A DNA stretch of 64,000 nt from Trema orientale (lineage: Eukaryota > Streptophyta > Magnoliopsida > Rosales > Cannabaceae). Position 1 is the stretch's first letter, and each line of letters starts with the position of its first letter. Below the pieces are notes generated by a model. The model saw nothing but the letters and a program-made list of their open reading frames with translations. It was not told where the DNA came from and did no database searches. Both the position numbers and the translations under genes were made by a program. The DNA lies in the NCBI GenBank assembly GCA_002914845.1, contig JXTC01000120.1:515429-579428 (forward strand). The letters run 5' to 3'. Positions 18,744 to 27,763 of this stretch are shown here, piece by piece.

Positions 18744-21491
18744 ATGGGTAACTGTATCTCAATTTCTCTTCAGTCTAGTTCAATCGATTGTGAATTCATT
18801 GCTGGACGAGCTAAGTATGTGTATAAGCTTGAAGAAAGCCTTGAAGCTCTAAAGAAAGCTTTAGTCGACTTAACAGTTAGAAAGAACGACGTGCTGAGGA
18901 GAGTAATCGTCGCTGAAGAGCGACAACTGAAGCGCGTGGAAGAGGTCCAAAGGTGGATTTCCATGGTTGAAGCCGTGGAAACTGAAACAAATGAACTGAT
19001 GCAAAGAAGCTCTCAAGAAATCAACAGACTATGCCTTTGTGGTTGCTTCTCAATGAACTATTGGTCCAGCTACAGGTTTGGGAAAAGAGTGTCTGAAGTC
19101 GTAGATGAAGTGACCGACTTGCGAAGTAAAGGGGCTTTTGAAGTGGTGGCTGAAAGGGAACCAATAGCACAGGTGGTTGAAATACCAGTTGAGCCAGCTG
19201 TGGGCTTGGAATCAGTGTTTGAAAAGGTTTGGAGAGACCTCAGTGATGAAAATGTGAGAATTATGGGATTATATGGAATGGGAGGGGTGGGAAAAACCAC
19301 CCTTTTAAAAAATGTCAACAACAATTTCCGAAACGACGCTCCAAATAATTATTATGTCATCTGGGTAGTGGTGTCCAAAGATCACACCCTTGAGAAGATA
19401 CAAAATGATATTGGAGACAAAGTCGGGTGTTCTGGTGACAAATGGAAAGACAAAAACTATCAACAGAGAGCTGAAGACATCTTTAAAGTCTTAAGCAAAA
19501 AGAAATTTGTTTTGTTATTGGATGATATATGGGAGAGAATTGATCTTGGTGAAATAGGAGTTCCTTGGCCTAATAGGATAAATGGATCGAAGCTCGTATT
19601 CACCACCCGTTCGAAGGAAGTTTGTTTTGCAATGGAGGCTGATAAAAAGGTTGAAGTAATGTGCTTGTCATGGGACAAATCATGGGAATTGTTCCGAGAA
19701 AAGGTTGGGGAAGAAGCACTCAATGTCCATCCAGATATCCCTGATTTAGCCAAAACAGTCGCAAAAGAGTGTGCTGGTTTACCGCTCGCACTAATAACTA
19801 TCGGTCGCACCATGGCTTGCAAGAGAACGCCTCAAGAATGGAGACACGCAATCCGAGTCTTAAAGACTTCAGCCTCGAAATTTTCGGACATGGTAGATAA
19901 GGTACTTCCTCGTTTAAAGTTCAGTTATGATAATTTATCTAGTGAAAAAGTCAAATCTTGTTTCTTGTATTGTGCATTATTCCCAGAAGATTGGGAAATT
20001 GAAAGAGATGAGTTGATACATTATTGGATGTGTGAGGGATATTTGGATGAATATGTTGATATAAATGATTTACAAGGCCAAGGATATAATATCATTGGAT
20101 CACTTCTTTATGCGTGTTTGTTAGAGGAGGGCAGGGAAGGAAGTAATTGTGTAAAGATGCATGATGTCGTCCGCGACATGGCTTTATGGATAGCCTGTGG
20201 ATGTGAAAATGTGGGGAATAGATTTTTGGTGAAAACTAATGCTTTGTTGGTTGAACCACCAATGGTTGAAAAATGGAATGAGGCTGAAAAGATATCTTGC
20301 ATGAAAAACCGCATTACAAGTCTTTCTAAAACTCCAACATGCCCCAATCTGTCGACTTTATTTCTTCACTATAATGACTTACGTCAGATTAGTGGTAGTT
20401 TCTTTGAGTATATGCCTAAGTTAACAGTTTTGGATTTGTCCGAGAACAGACAATTAAGTTATAATTTGCCAGTAGAGATTTCAAACTTAGTTTCTTTGCA
20501 ATATCTCAATCTGGCAAGTACAGGAGTTAAAGAATTGCCCAGAGAGTTGAAGAACTTGGTAATGCTGAAATATTTGAACTTAGAGGGTTTATGTAAACTT
20601 GATATAATTCCACAAAAAGTAATATCGAGTTTTTCACGGCTGCAAGTCTTGAACATGTTTTGGTGTGGAACGGAGTCCAACAAGATAGTGGAGGACGGTG
20701 TTCAATGTGGGGGTAATGAATTACTTGTACATGAATTGCTGTGCTTGAAAGACATAAAGATGTTGGGTGTCACCATAAAATGTGTCACTGCCCTTGACAG
20801 ACTTTTGACCTCCCAGATTCTACTAAACTCCACTCAAAGTCTATCCCTACGATATTTAAGCAACCTGCAATTTATTAATCTGTCCAGCTTTTTTAAAATG
20901 GAGCGCTTAGAAAGACTTAGTATCTGCAAATGTGAAAGCTTGGAAGAGTTGAAGATTGATTCGGAATGGGATTGGGAAATGGGGGAGCGATATTCCCAAA
21001 TAACCTGTCCTGTTGATATGTGCTCAGCATTCCCAAGTAAAGAGTTGTTCCTAAGCCTTGGTGACGTCAGAGTTCGGAATTGCCCTAAACTAAAGGACTT
21101 GACTGAGCTTATTTTTGCTCCAAACCTGCACCGTCTTTTAATCTGGTATTGCGAAGGAGTTGAAGAAATAATAAGAGTGGAGAAACTAGGTGATGCTCCA
21201 GAGGTGGTGAAATCTTTACAACCTTTTTTTAAACTTGAATCTCTGGAATTCGGCAGATTACCAAACTTGAAGAATATTTACCCAAAACCCCTGCCCTTTC
21301 CGTGTCTCAAGATAATTGATGTCTATGACTGTGAAGAGCTGAAGAAACTTCCGATCAGTTCTGAGATTACTAGAATGGGACCTAATAAACTGACCATTAG
21401 GGGAGAGAGATCTTGGTGGAATGAGTTAGAGTGGGAGAGTGAGACCACTCGAGATGCCTTGCTCCCCTGTTTTCAGGATGACGCCGACTAG
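18744..21491 (+). CDS. CNL1: RPS5-like CC-NB-LRR resistance protein, 915 aa
   Basis: This is a single-exon intracellular immune receptor. The MGNC start predicts N-myristoylation at Gly2 and acylation at Cys4, hence plasma-membrane attachment. Residues 25-130 are a coiled coil of the RPS5 type, without an EDVID motif. The NB-ARC shows the P-loop GMGGVGKTT (178-186, Lys184), kinase-2 LLLDDIWE (257-264), RNBS-B GSKLVFTTR (281-289), GLPLA (345-349), RNBS-D CFLYCALFPED (406-416) and MHD (472-474). Leucine-rich repeats fill about 515-890, and the tail is CFQDDAD. The frame extends upstream to 18621, but only from a TTG codon; the ATG at 18744 matches all paralogs. Compared with CNL2 and CNL4, six residues (about SAVSYC) are missing after residue 15. 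Guarding a PBS1-like kinase is known for Arabidopsis RPS5; the ligand here is unknown. Confidence 0.95.
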   Translation: MGNCISISLQSSSIDCEFIAGRAKYVYKLEESLEALKKALVDLTVRKNDVLRRVIVAEERQLKRVEEVQRWISMVEAVETETNELMQRSSQEINRLCLCGCFSMNYWSSYRFGKRVSEVVDEVTDLRSKGAFEVVAEREPIAQVVEIPVEPAVGLESVFEKVWRDLSDENVRIMGLYGMGGVGKTTLLKNVNNNFRNDAPNNYYVIWVVVSKDHTLEKIQNDIGDKVGCSGDKWKDKNYQQRAEDIFKVLSKKKFVLLLDDIWERIDLGEIGVPWPNRINGSKLVFTTRSKEVCFAMEADKKVEVMCLSWDKSWELFREKVGEEALNVHPDIPDLAKTVAKECAGLPLALITIGRTMACKRTPQEWRHAIRVLKTSASKFSDMVDKVLPRLKFSYDNLSSEKVKSCFLYCALFPEDWEIERDELIHYWMCEGYLDEYVDINDLQGQGYNIIGSLLYACLLEEGREGSNCVKMHDVVRDMALWIACGCENVGNRFLVKTNALLVEPPMVEKWNEAEKISCMKNRITSLSKTPTCPNLSTLFLHYNDLRQISGSFFEYMPKLTVLDLSENRQLSYNLPVEISNLVSLQYLNLASTGVKELPRELKNLVMLKYLNLEGLCKLDIIPQKVISSFSRLQVLNMFWCGTESNKIVEDGVQCGGNELLVHELLCLKDIKMLGVTIKCVTALDRLLTSQILLNSTQSLSLRYLSNLQFINLSSFFKMERLERLSICKCESLEELKIDSEWDWEMGERYSQITCPVDMCSAFPSKELFLSLGDVRVRNCPKLKDLTELIFAPNLHRLLIWYCEGVEEIIRVEKLGDAPEVVKSLQPFFKLESLEFGRLPNLKNIYPKPLPFPCLKIIDVYDCEELKKLPISSEITRMGPNKLTIRGERSWWNELEWESETTRDALLPCFQDDAD

Positions 21492-21765
21492 ACAGAGTTG
21501 ATGATATTTGTAGCATGAAAGAGTAAATACTAGAATATATATACCAGGTGAGATGTTGCTCCAACTGCACCTTAATTACATTTATACGAGTTTTCTCTTC
21601 ACACCTTTTCTTTTCTTGTCTTTTATTTTCTTTTCTTTTCTCTTTGCCTTTTAGGTTTAAAGTTTAATTTATCCTTTTGACCATTAAGGTAAACAAATTA
21701 AGCCATCATGTTCTGCTGCTGTGGCTATCTTCGTCTCTTTCTATGGAACTATTAGTCCGAGTAAG
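21492..21765 (+). other. CNL1 3' UTR with short intron
   Basis: After the stop, a candidate intron runs 21548-21654 (ccag|gtgagat ... ccttttag|gttt, 107 bp). It is followed by an exon-like piece to 21760 that ends at a second donor (cga|gtaagt). Equivalent junctions exist downstream of CNL2, CNL3 and CNL4, which supports real splicing. A hAT MITE is inserted five bases after the start of the second intron. Confidence 0.6.
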
Positions 21766-22344
21766 TAGGAATGGCAATATAACCCATGATTACGGGTATC
21801 CATGGTTATCCGATCCGAATGGGGAGGGAAAAAACCGCTCAAGCGGGGAAAATGACCGGGGCGGGGAATAACCGTACCGTTAATATGCGGGTATGGTACG
21901 GGGACGGTATTAGTATAATCCGCACCATACCCGCCCCGATATATATATTTACATAGAAAAATTATTATACATATAAATATCTATTTAATTTTACACTATT
22001 TATATTATTATATCTTTGGTAAAATAATGATTTTGGAGAGTTATACGTACTTATATATTTAAATTTTAGAGTTTAAAAATTATTAGTATATTGTTGTGTT
22101 TAATATTTTGTTGATTATGAAAAGGATTTAGTATTTTCATCTTAATTTTTTAATATTTTAATATTATCAATGGGTAATGGGTAATGGGTAACCGCGGTTT
22201 TCTCCGTTATCCATTGGCTAATACCCGCACCGTCCCCGCATCTAAAAGAATGGTTAATGGGGCGGGTATGGTATTGTGATTGACTTTCGGGGATGGGGAT
22301 GGTAATTAAAAAACCGTCCCCGATCCACCCCATTGCCATTCCTA
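21766..22344. mobile_element. hAT MITE in CNL1 3' trailer, TSD CGAGTAAG
   Basis: The 8-bp duplication CGAGTAAG flanks the element (21758-21765 and 22345-22352). The ends are TAGGAATGGCAAT and its complement ATTGCCATTCCTA, a perfect inverted repeat of 13 bp. The interior is non-coding, with GC-rich fold-back arms (cggggcggg, accgtcccc) around an A/T-rich centre. The uninterrupted sequence cgagtaagttctctct survives in the CNL3 trailer at about 39595, giving an empty-site comparison. Confidence 0.93.
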
Positions 22345-22685
22345 CGAGTAAGTTCTCTCTTTCTCTTTTAACTTTTTTATTGATTAAGAAGGATCTTTCT
22401 GTTGATGGCTAATTAGGATTATTACTCATGTTGTGCTCGTAAACTCGACTTTGTTTTTTAATTTTCTCCTCCAAAAATCCCATTGATGAAATTGTTGGCA
22501 AATTTGTCTCTTTCCAATATTGCTTTCCTTTCAACCATAGTGTTTCAAACCTTGCATACGTTTAATTAATAAAAATAATAATATTAAGGACCTAAAAATC
22601 ATAAATAAGAGAATAAAGACTTAACAATTAAAAAAAAAAAAAACTAACATAAACACTCTTTTCTTCTAACAAAACTACTATTAGG
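22345..22685 (+). other. CNL1 trailer remainder, fading homology
   Basis: The first bases (cgagtaagttctctcttt) align with the CNL3 trailer at 39595. Homology fades within about 100-150 bp and the rest is A/T-rich DNA with no feature seen. The later trailer exons found after CNL2-CNL4 were not found after CNL1, so this trailer is probably truncated. Confidence 0.45.
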
Positions 22686-22822
22686 GGACTTCACGGATTT
22701 TGTTCTAAAAAATTGAGCTTAAGATTAATTTTATTAAATTATTCCAAATTTAAGGGGTTTTGCTTTAAAAAATTGAGTTCTGAGTTAATTTTACTGAATT
22801 ATTCTGAGTTCACGGAGTTTTG
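22686..22822. repeat. Two-copy direct repeat, about 65-70 bp
   Basis: Copy one (about 22686-22755) and copy two (about 22756-22822) share ttttgttctaaaaaattgag or ttttgctttaaaaaattgag, then gattaattttattaaattatt or gttaattttactgaattatt. No inverted ends are seen. Confidence 0.65.
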
Positions 22823-23364
22823 GTAATAAAAAGCCTAAACTTTAATTTTAAAATGTTGTGACCTGAAAAAACTGTATTAAAATAATTGGTAAATTATATA
22901 GCTGAATTGTTGTGTAAATATAAAATGACCAAAATAAACATCATTACACAATTATGCATATTTATGGAAAGAGTTTATTAATATGTTCTACAATTATGCA
23001 TACGACCATACGTTGTACATATTAAAAATATTAATACTTTTTAAAAAAAAAATATTGATATGAAAATAAACTCAATTAAATTAGCTACTCAATTAAATTT
23101 ATTTTATTTTATTTTAATTTACTTTATTTTCATCTGAATTTAAAATTTTAATAAAGAATCAGTTTGGTTATTTTAAAATAACTAATATGAAGAGTATTTT
23201 AGTCAATTATGATTTAAATATATTAATATTTTTTAAAAAAATTGATATGAAAAATAAACTCAATTAAACGTTTGACATTTTTGCTTTTAAATGAGGGTAT
23301 TTTAGTCATTATGATTTATTCATTAAAAGATAGTGCGGATTCCCTAAAAGCAGAGGAGTATCTT
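22823..23364. other. AT-rich DNA with a spaced duplicate
   Basis: A segment near 23045-23085 (ttgatatgaaaataaactca) recurs near 23240-23270 (ttgatatgaaaaataaactc), about 190 bp apart. Otherwise there is no coding or structured feature. The LINE fragment begins to its right. Confidence 0.5.
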
Positions 23365-23890
23365 ATAGGAGAGATCTCTCATTTGGTGTGGAATCAGATG
23401 GAAGGCTGGTGATGGTCGGGCTATTAGAGCATTTCATGATCCATGGATTCACAGACCTACAACTTTCAAGCCAATTACCCCTACCAATCCCATTTTATCC
23501 TCCTAGATCGCCTCGGATTTCATTTTGAACAATCAGTGGAATGTCGAGTTTTTAAATCAAATCTTCTACCTAGTGGATGCAAAAGCTATACTTAAAATCG
23601 CAATTAGTGTGTTGGGTTTTGGAGATAGGTTGATCTGGCACTACGACCCATTTGGATCTTATACAGTAAAATCTGGCTACAAGTTGGCTATGTCGATCTC
23701 TACTGACGAGTGCTCATCGGAAGAAGGTATTAATTTGCCGTGGTGGAGAAGCCATTGGATGTTGAACATCCCAAATATGGTAAAAATTCGATTGTGGAAG
23801 GCTTTTCATGATTTCCTTCCAACTCGTGCTAATTTAACAAAGCAAAAAATTTATTGTGCTCTTAATTTCCCTTGGTATGGTGCTCAATGA
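23365..23890 (+). pseudogene. LINE fragment: ORF2 C-terminal zf-RVT region
   Basis: The plus frame reads GDGRAIRAFHDPWI, then after one in-frame stop (about 23504) an open 121-codon piece with DRLIWHYDPFGSYTVKSGY, WWRSHWMLNIPNMVKIRLW and HDFLPTRANL. These are the hallmarks of the region just before the zinc-binding end (zf-RVT) of plant LINE reverse transcriptases. The reverse transcriptase proper and the Cys/His end are missing, and there is no poly-A tail. It is a dead fragment, not a host gene. Confidence 0.85.
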
Positions 23891-25940
23891 GAGACTTCCT
23901 TACCTGTCACGTCTCACTCCTGAGGACGTGCGCCGTATATCTATAAGATAAAGTTTATAAATATGCAAGGCATCTATTTACAATCCACAAAAATAAAGAA
24001 TAATTAAACTCCAATAATAACAATAAATCATGTACAACCCAATAATTCTATTAAGTCTCCAAATGTTAAAAATTAACTATATAAAATACATACTATAATG
24101 TAATAAATTTATACTCATTGACCTTTCTAATCTTCATGTTTTCCCAATAAAAATGAATGACTTTCTCTTTTTCCAATTATCTAGACAAGTTCTTTGTTAG
24201 TGAATCTTTTAACTGACGATCTTTAAAACCTATGAGAGAAAAATAAAAGGGTGAGCTAGAATCCTAGTAAGTAACCAGTAATCTTAATTATTTAAATCAA
24301 GTATAGATCTTTTGAAAAAGCTAAATAATATATTTCAAAACAAAATCAATTTCAGAATGTAATAATTTTCATAATAATCAAATGAGAATGTTTGGAAAGT
24401 CACTTTAACAAAAACATGAAGTATGTTTTCAAAATCTGTCGTTTCAGCCTCATTCGATATTCAAAAATACTTTTAAATTACTTCTCAATAATTTTTGGCG
24501 ACTATGGCCACATTTAACTCCTGTAAATAGGTCCACATTTACTACACTTAATCCCCTGTAGTTAGATCTATATTTACTACATTTGACCTATGTAGCTAAG
24601 TCCATATTTACTACATTTAACCTATATAGTTAGTTCACATTCAGTACGTACTGTCCACATATAACCCCTGTAGAATGGGTCTACATTACATTGTCACTTA
24701 AGAGAGTTTTAAAACACATTCATATACAATAATAGTTCAAAATTAATTTCACTTTTCTTATTATATCATTGTAATCATTTCTAAACAGTTTTTATGTAAC
24801 AATATTCAATAACAATGTCATATACTTGATCTATACTTTTATGCAAAATAATTATCAGATAGAATCAAAATATTTTTTAGATAAAGCGATAGTTTCAGTA
24901 AACAATTTTCTTTCAATAAATGAACTTATTTGCAAAATGTAATTGAAATCATATTTTTTAATAAAATACTTTAGAAACATGAGTTTATTAGAAACAATAA
25001 AATATTTAGTTTCTGTATAACATGTTACTTCGTTCGTTTTGCCTATTAAATCAAAATGATCAATATAATTGTTCAAGCACCTATTATCATATAAACCACA
25101 TATAAGTATTAAATTATTGAAATCACACTCTGATTATACTAAGAACAATGACTAGTTGTTGCCCATGAACCTTCTATGCTCAACTCTACTTTTCCGGAGT
25201 TATATTAATTTTCCATGATTTACAATAATTCTGACATCACCAAACTTAGGAGACAAATTCTAGAAGTAATAAGGATCCTAATAGTGCCAAAAATGCAGTT
25301 ACAAACTTCATTGGTGAGTCATGTAAAGCCCAAAAAGCCGTTGTTACGTTTTACTAAAAATACCAAAAGTTTTAGATTTTTTTAGATTCGTAGTACTAAT
25401 TTCAAATAGTTATAAGTCCGTTTTTGACAAATTATATACCGTTAGAAAGCTAATTTGATAAGCTTTCTAATCATACTAAATACAACTTAAGCAGACTAGT
25501 AAAGTCCCTGAAAATCTGGTTATAACTTCTACCATATTTTTACATCTTAATCCAAAACTCAAAAATTCATAAGTTTCAATTTATCCAACCAAATCACTCA
25601 AAATTTATCTTGCTTAAATTCTAATATCAATAGGCTTTATCCTCTATCAGATTCACCCCCGTAGTTTGTAAATTATTAACGAGCAATTCAAAATTCTAAC
25701 CCTAAATATTTAGTCTCAATCCTGAAATTAAAATAAAACATAAAACTTAATTGGTTAAGATTTTATACCTTGATAAAGAGTCTCAATAATTCATAACAAT
25801 AGCAATTTTCTTTTTCTTCTTCTTCTTCTTTTTCTCATCACAATATAGCTGTCTCCTTTCTCTCTCTCTCTCTCTCTTAATAGAGCATACGTATAATATA
25901 ATAGAGTATAAGTATAAGAAAAACTGAGTAGATTATTATA
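23891..25940. other. Unassigned intergenic DNA, possibly decayed retroelement
   Basis: There is no gene-like ORF. The part around 25380-25550 (gtccgtttttgacaaattat, gttagaaagctaatttg) reminds me of LTR sequence in some gypsy chromoviruses, but this is an impression without a partner LTR. A degenerate tandem repeat lies at 24490-24690. A (CT)n run is at 25859-25879. Confidence 0.4.
24490..24690. repeat. Degenerate tandem repeat, unit about 35-40 bp
   Basis: About four units share a pattern like atatttactacatttaacc, then a ctgtag/tatagt piece and agtcc/gttca. The units are diverged and vary in length. They do not resemble a CRISPR array or a known satellite. Confidence 0.65.
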
Positions 25941-25946
25941 CTCTTA

Positions 25947-26645
25947 GGCTTCGTTTGGTATGCAGGATAGGATAGGATAGGATTAGACTATTTTAAAGGA
26001 TTGGATTGGATTGGATAGGATAGGATAAGATGGAATTATAGTCCAATCCTATCCTATGTTTGATGTGTTACTTTTTGTTAGGATAGGTGTGTTTCATAGT
26101 TTTAGGTAAATAACGAATTTTGAGGTTTGATTATTTAGAAAAATACCACTTTTAAAAATTAATTAAAGAAATGTACCATTTTTAGAAATCAATTTTGTAA
26201 AAATATCATTTTCAAAAACTTATTTCTAAAAATACCACTTTTTAAAAAACTATTTTGAACAATACAACTTTTAAAAAAATATTTTGAAAATTACCACTTT
26301 TAAAACTTATTTTTGGAAAATGACATTTTTTTAAAATTATTTGTAAAAATACCATTTATAAAAAAATATTTTGAAAAATACCATCTCTGGTTTTACCACT
26401 TTTAAAAGTTAATTTCGAAAATACCATTTATTACTACTTCGAAAACATTCTATTATTTTTGATCAAATTCATAATCCCTTCCAATCCCAAACTCTCAAGA
26501 GGATAAGATTATCCCTTTTTAAAGGGATTATTTTTGGAGTAGATTATTTTAATCCAATCCAATCTCTCTCATATACATGCACCAAACATAGGAGTAATTT
26601 TAATCCAATCCAATCCCATTCTTATCTTGCATCGCAAACGTTGCC
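25947..26645. mobile_element. MITE E2 (PIF/Harbinger-like) with minisatellite
   Basis: TTA duplications flank the element (25944-25946 and 26646-26648). The left end ggcttcgtttggtatgcagg and the right end, on the minus strand, ggcaacgtttgcgatgcaag form an inverted repeat. Subterminal runs of GGATA and GGATT pentamers follow on both sides. The centre (about 26130-26440) is an expanded minisatellite of roughly ten A/T-rich units like aaaaataccacttttaaaaa. It is non-coding; transposition would need a transposase supplied elsewhere. Confidence 0.85.
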
Positions 26646-26648
26646 TTA

Positions 26649-27344
26649 AGGCTTTCTTGAGAGAAATATTCAGTTACTAAATTAATCCCAAAAATCACTA
26701 TTAATTGAGGGCTATATAGTCTTTTTTTATCCTTATATTATTTATTTAATATGAATAATTCTTTTTGTTTTTTTGTTTTTTTGCACGGGTTGTCACATTT
26801 TTCTCCTCTATAAAGAAGTTTAGTTTTATAAGTTTAGTCTTTTAAACTTTAAAATCATGAATCTTCCAATGAACAATCTTTAATCGAGTCACTCTTTCCT
26901 AGGCAAACCTCAAACACTAAATAAAAGATGTGGTCATCACTTGATAAGCTAAAAAAAAGAAACACCATTTATCACATATGATAAAAACTTAAGAATGTAA
27001 ACTTATTATAACTTCAAGTAACTGAAATATTTAAAGAGATAGCTTTTAGTACTTATTTGCTCTTCACTCTACATTACTTCTCATTCTACTGTAGCTTTTA
27101 GACTGCTCAATTTTGAACTTTAATACTAGGATGTATATATACATAGACAATAAAGCCAACAAAGCATGATTCAGTATAAGATTGTCATACTGCTGTGCGT
27201 TTTTTTTTTTTTTTTTTTGCTTTTTTTTTCAAGGTATTGAAACACATCCAGTAGATACATGATACATGTATCATTCATACATACATTCATATTTGATACG
27301 TGTTTTATTTGGATAAGTAAGCTTTCCATCTTTAACTAAAACAA
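26649..27344. other. Intergenic DNA upstream of CNL2, nothing recognised
   Basis: It holds homopolymer T runs (27201-27218) and short repeats of atacat around 27260-27290. No gene, LTR or paired ends were seen. Confidence 0.55.
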
Positions 27345-27520
27345 CAGGGTCACTAGTGCATTTCCAGCTGTTTGTGCTATAAACAAGTTGGACCTCTTTT
27401 ACGACGGAAAGAACTCACATGGGTCCACACGGTATGGATTCTTCCCAATGATAGATTCATACAAACACTAGTGCGAATATGTTTGTTATTAATTAGTCAT
27501 TCTCTTGGATAATAAAGAAA
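27345..27520 (+). promoter_or_regulatory. CNL2 conserved upstream block
   Basis: It contains ccagctgtttgtgctataaa, aactcacatgggtcc, aaacactagtgcgaatatgt and attctcttggataataaag, in the same order as the CNL1 block and the orphan block at 10380. The following leader has a partial internal duplication (tcacaactttgttatcttct near 27566 and tcactacattattatcttcc near 27655). It also carries the shared ccattgcatcaaatc at 27626. Confidence 0.6.
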
Positions 27521-27763
27521 TGAATTTCTTCGAAATGAAACAAAGCAAGAATCTTCCTTTCAGCCTCACAACTTTGTTATCTTCTCCAATATTGGCTTTC
27601 TTTACCTGCTTTCTACTTTATTACCCTACCATTGCATCAAATCTTCTTCTCAGCTTCACTACATTATTATCTTCCCCAGTATTTGCCTTTTTTTTTTTCT
27701 TCATCATCATCTTATTATCACTTTCTTTCTCAAATTGAAACTCAAACAATCTTCAAACGAGCG

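Noticed and set aside
23525-23890. 121-codon ORF as a host gene
   Set aside because: The WW..W...IP.K.K.FLW-type pattern identifies it as a LINE fragment, with a stop codon just upstream and no 3' zinc-binding end.
24490-24690. Regularly spaced repeat, considered as CRISPR-like
   Set aside because: Units are diverged, adjacent and without unique spacers, and the context is a plant nuclear genome.
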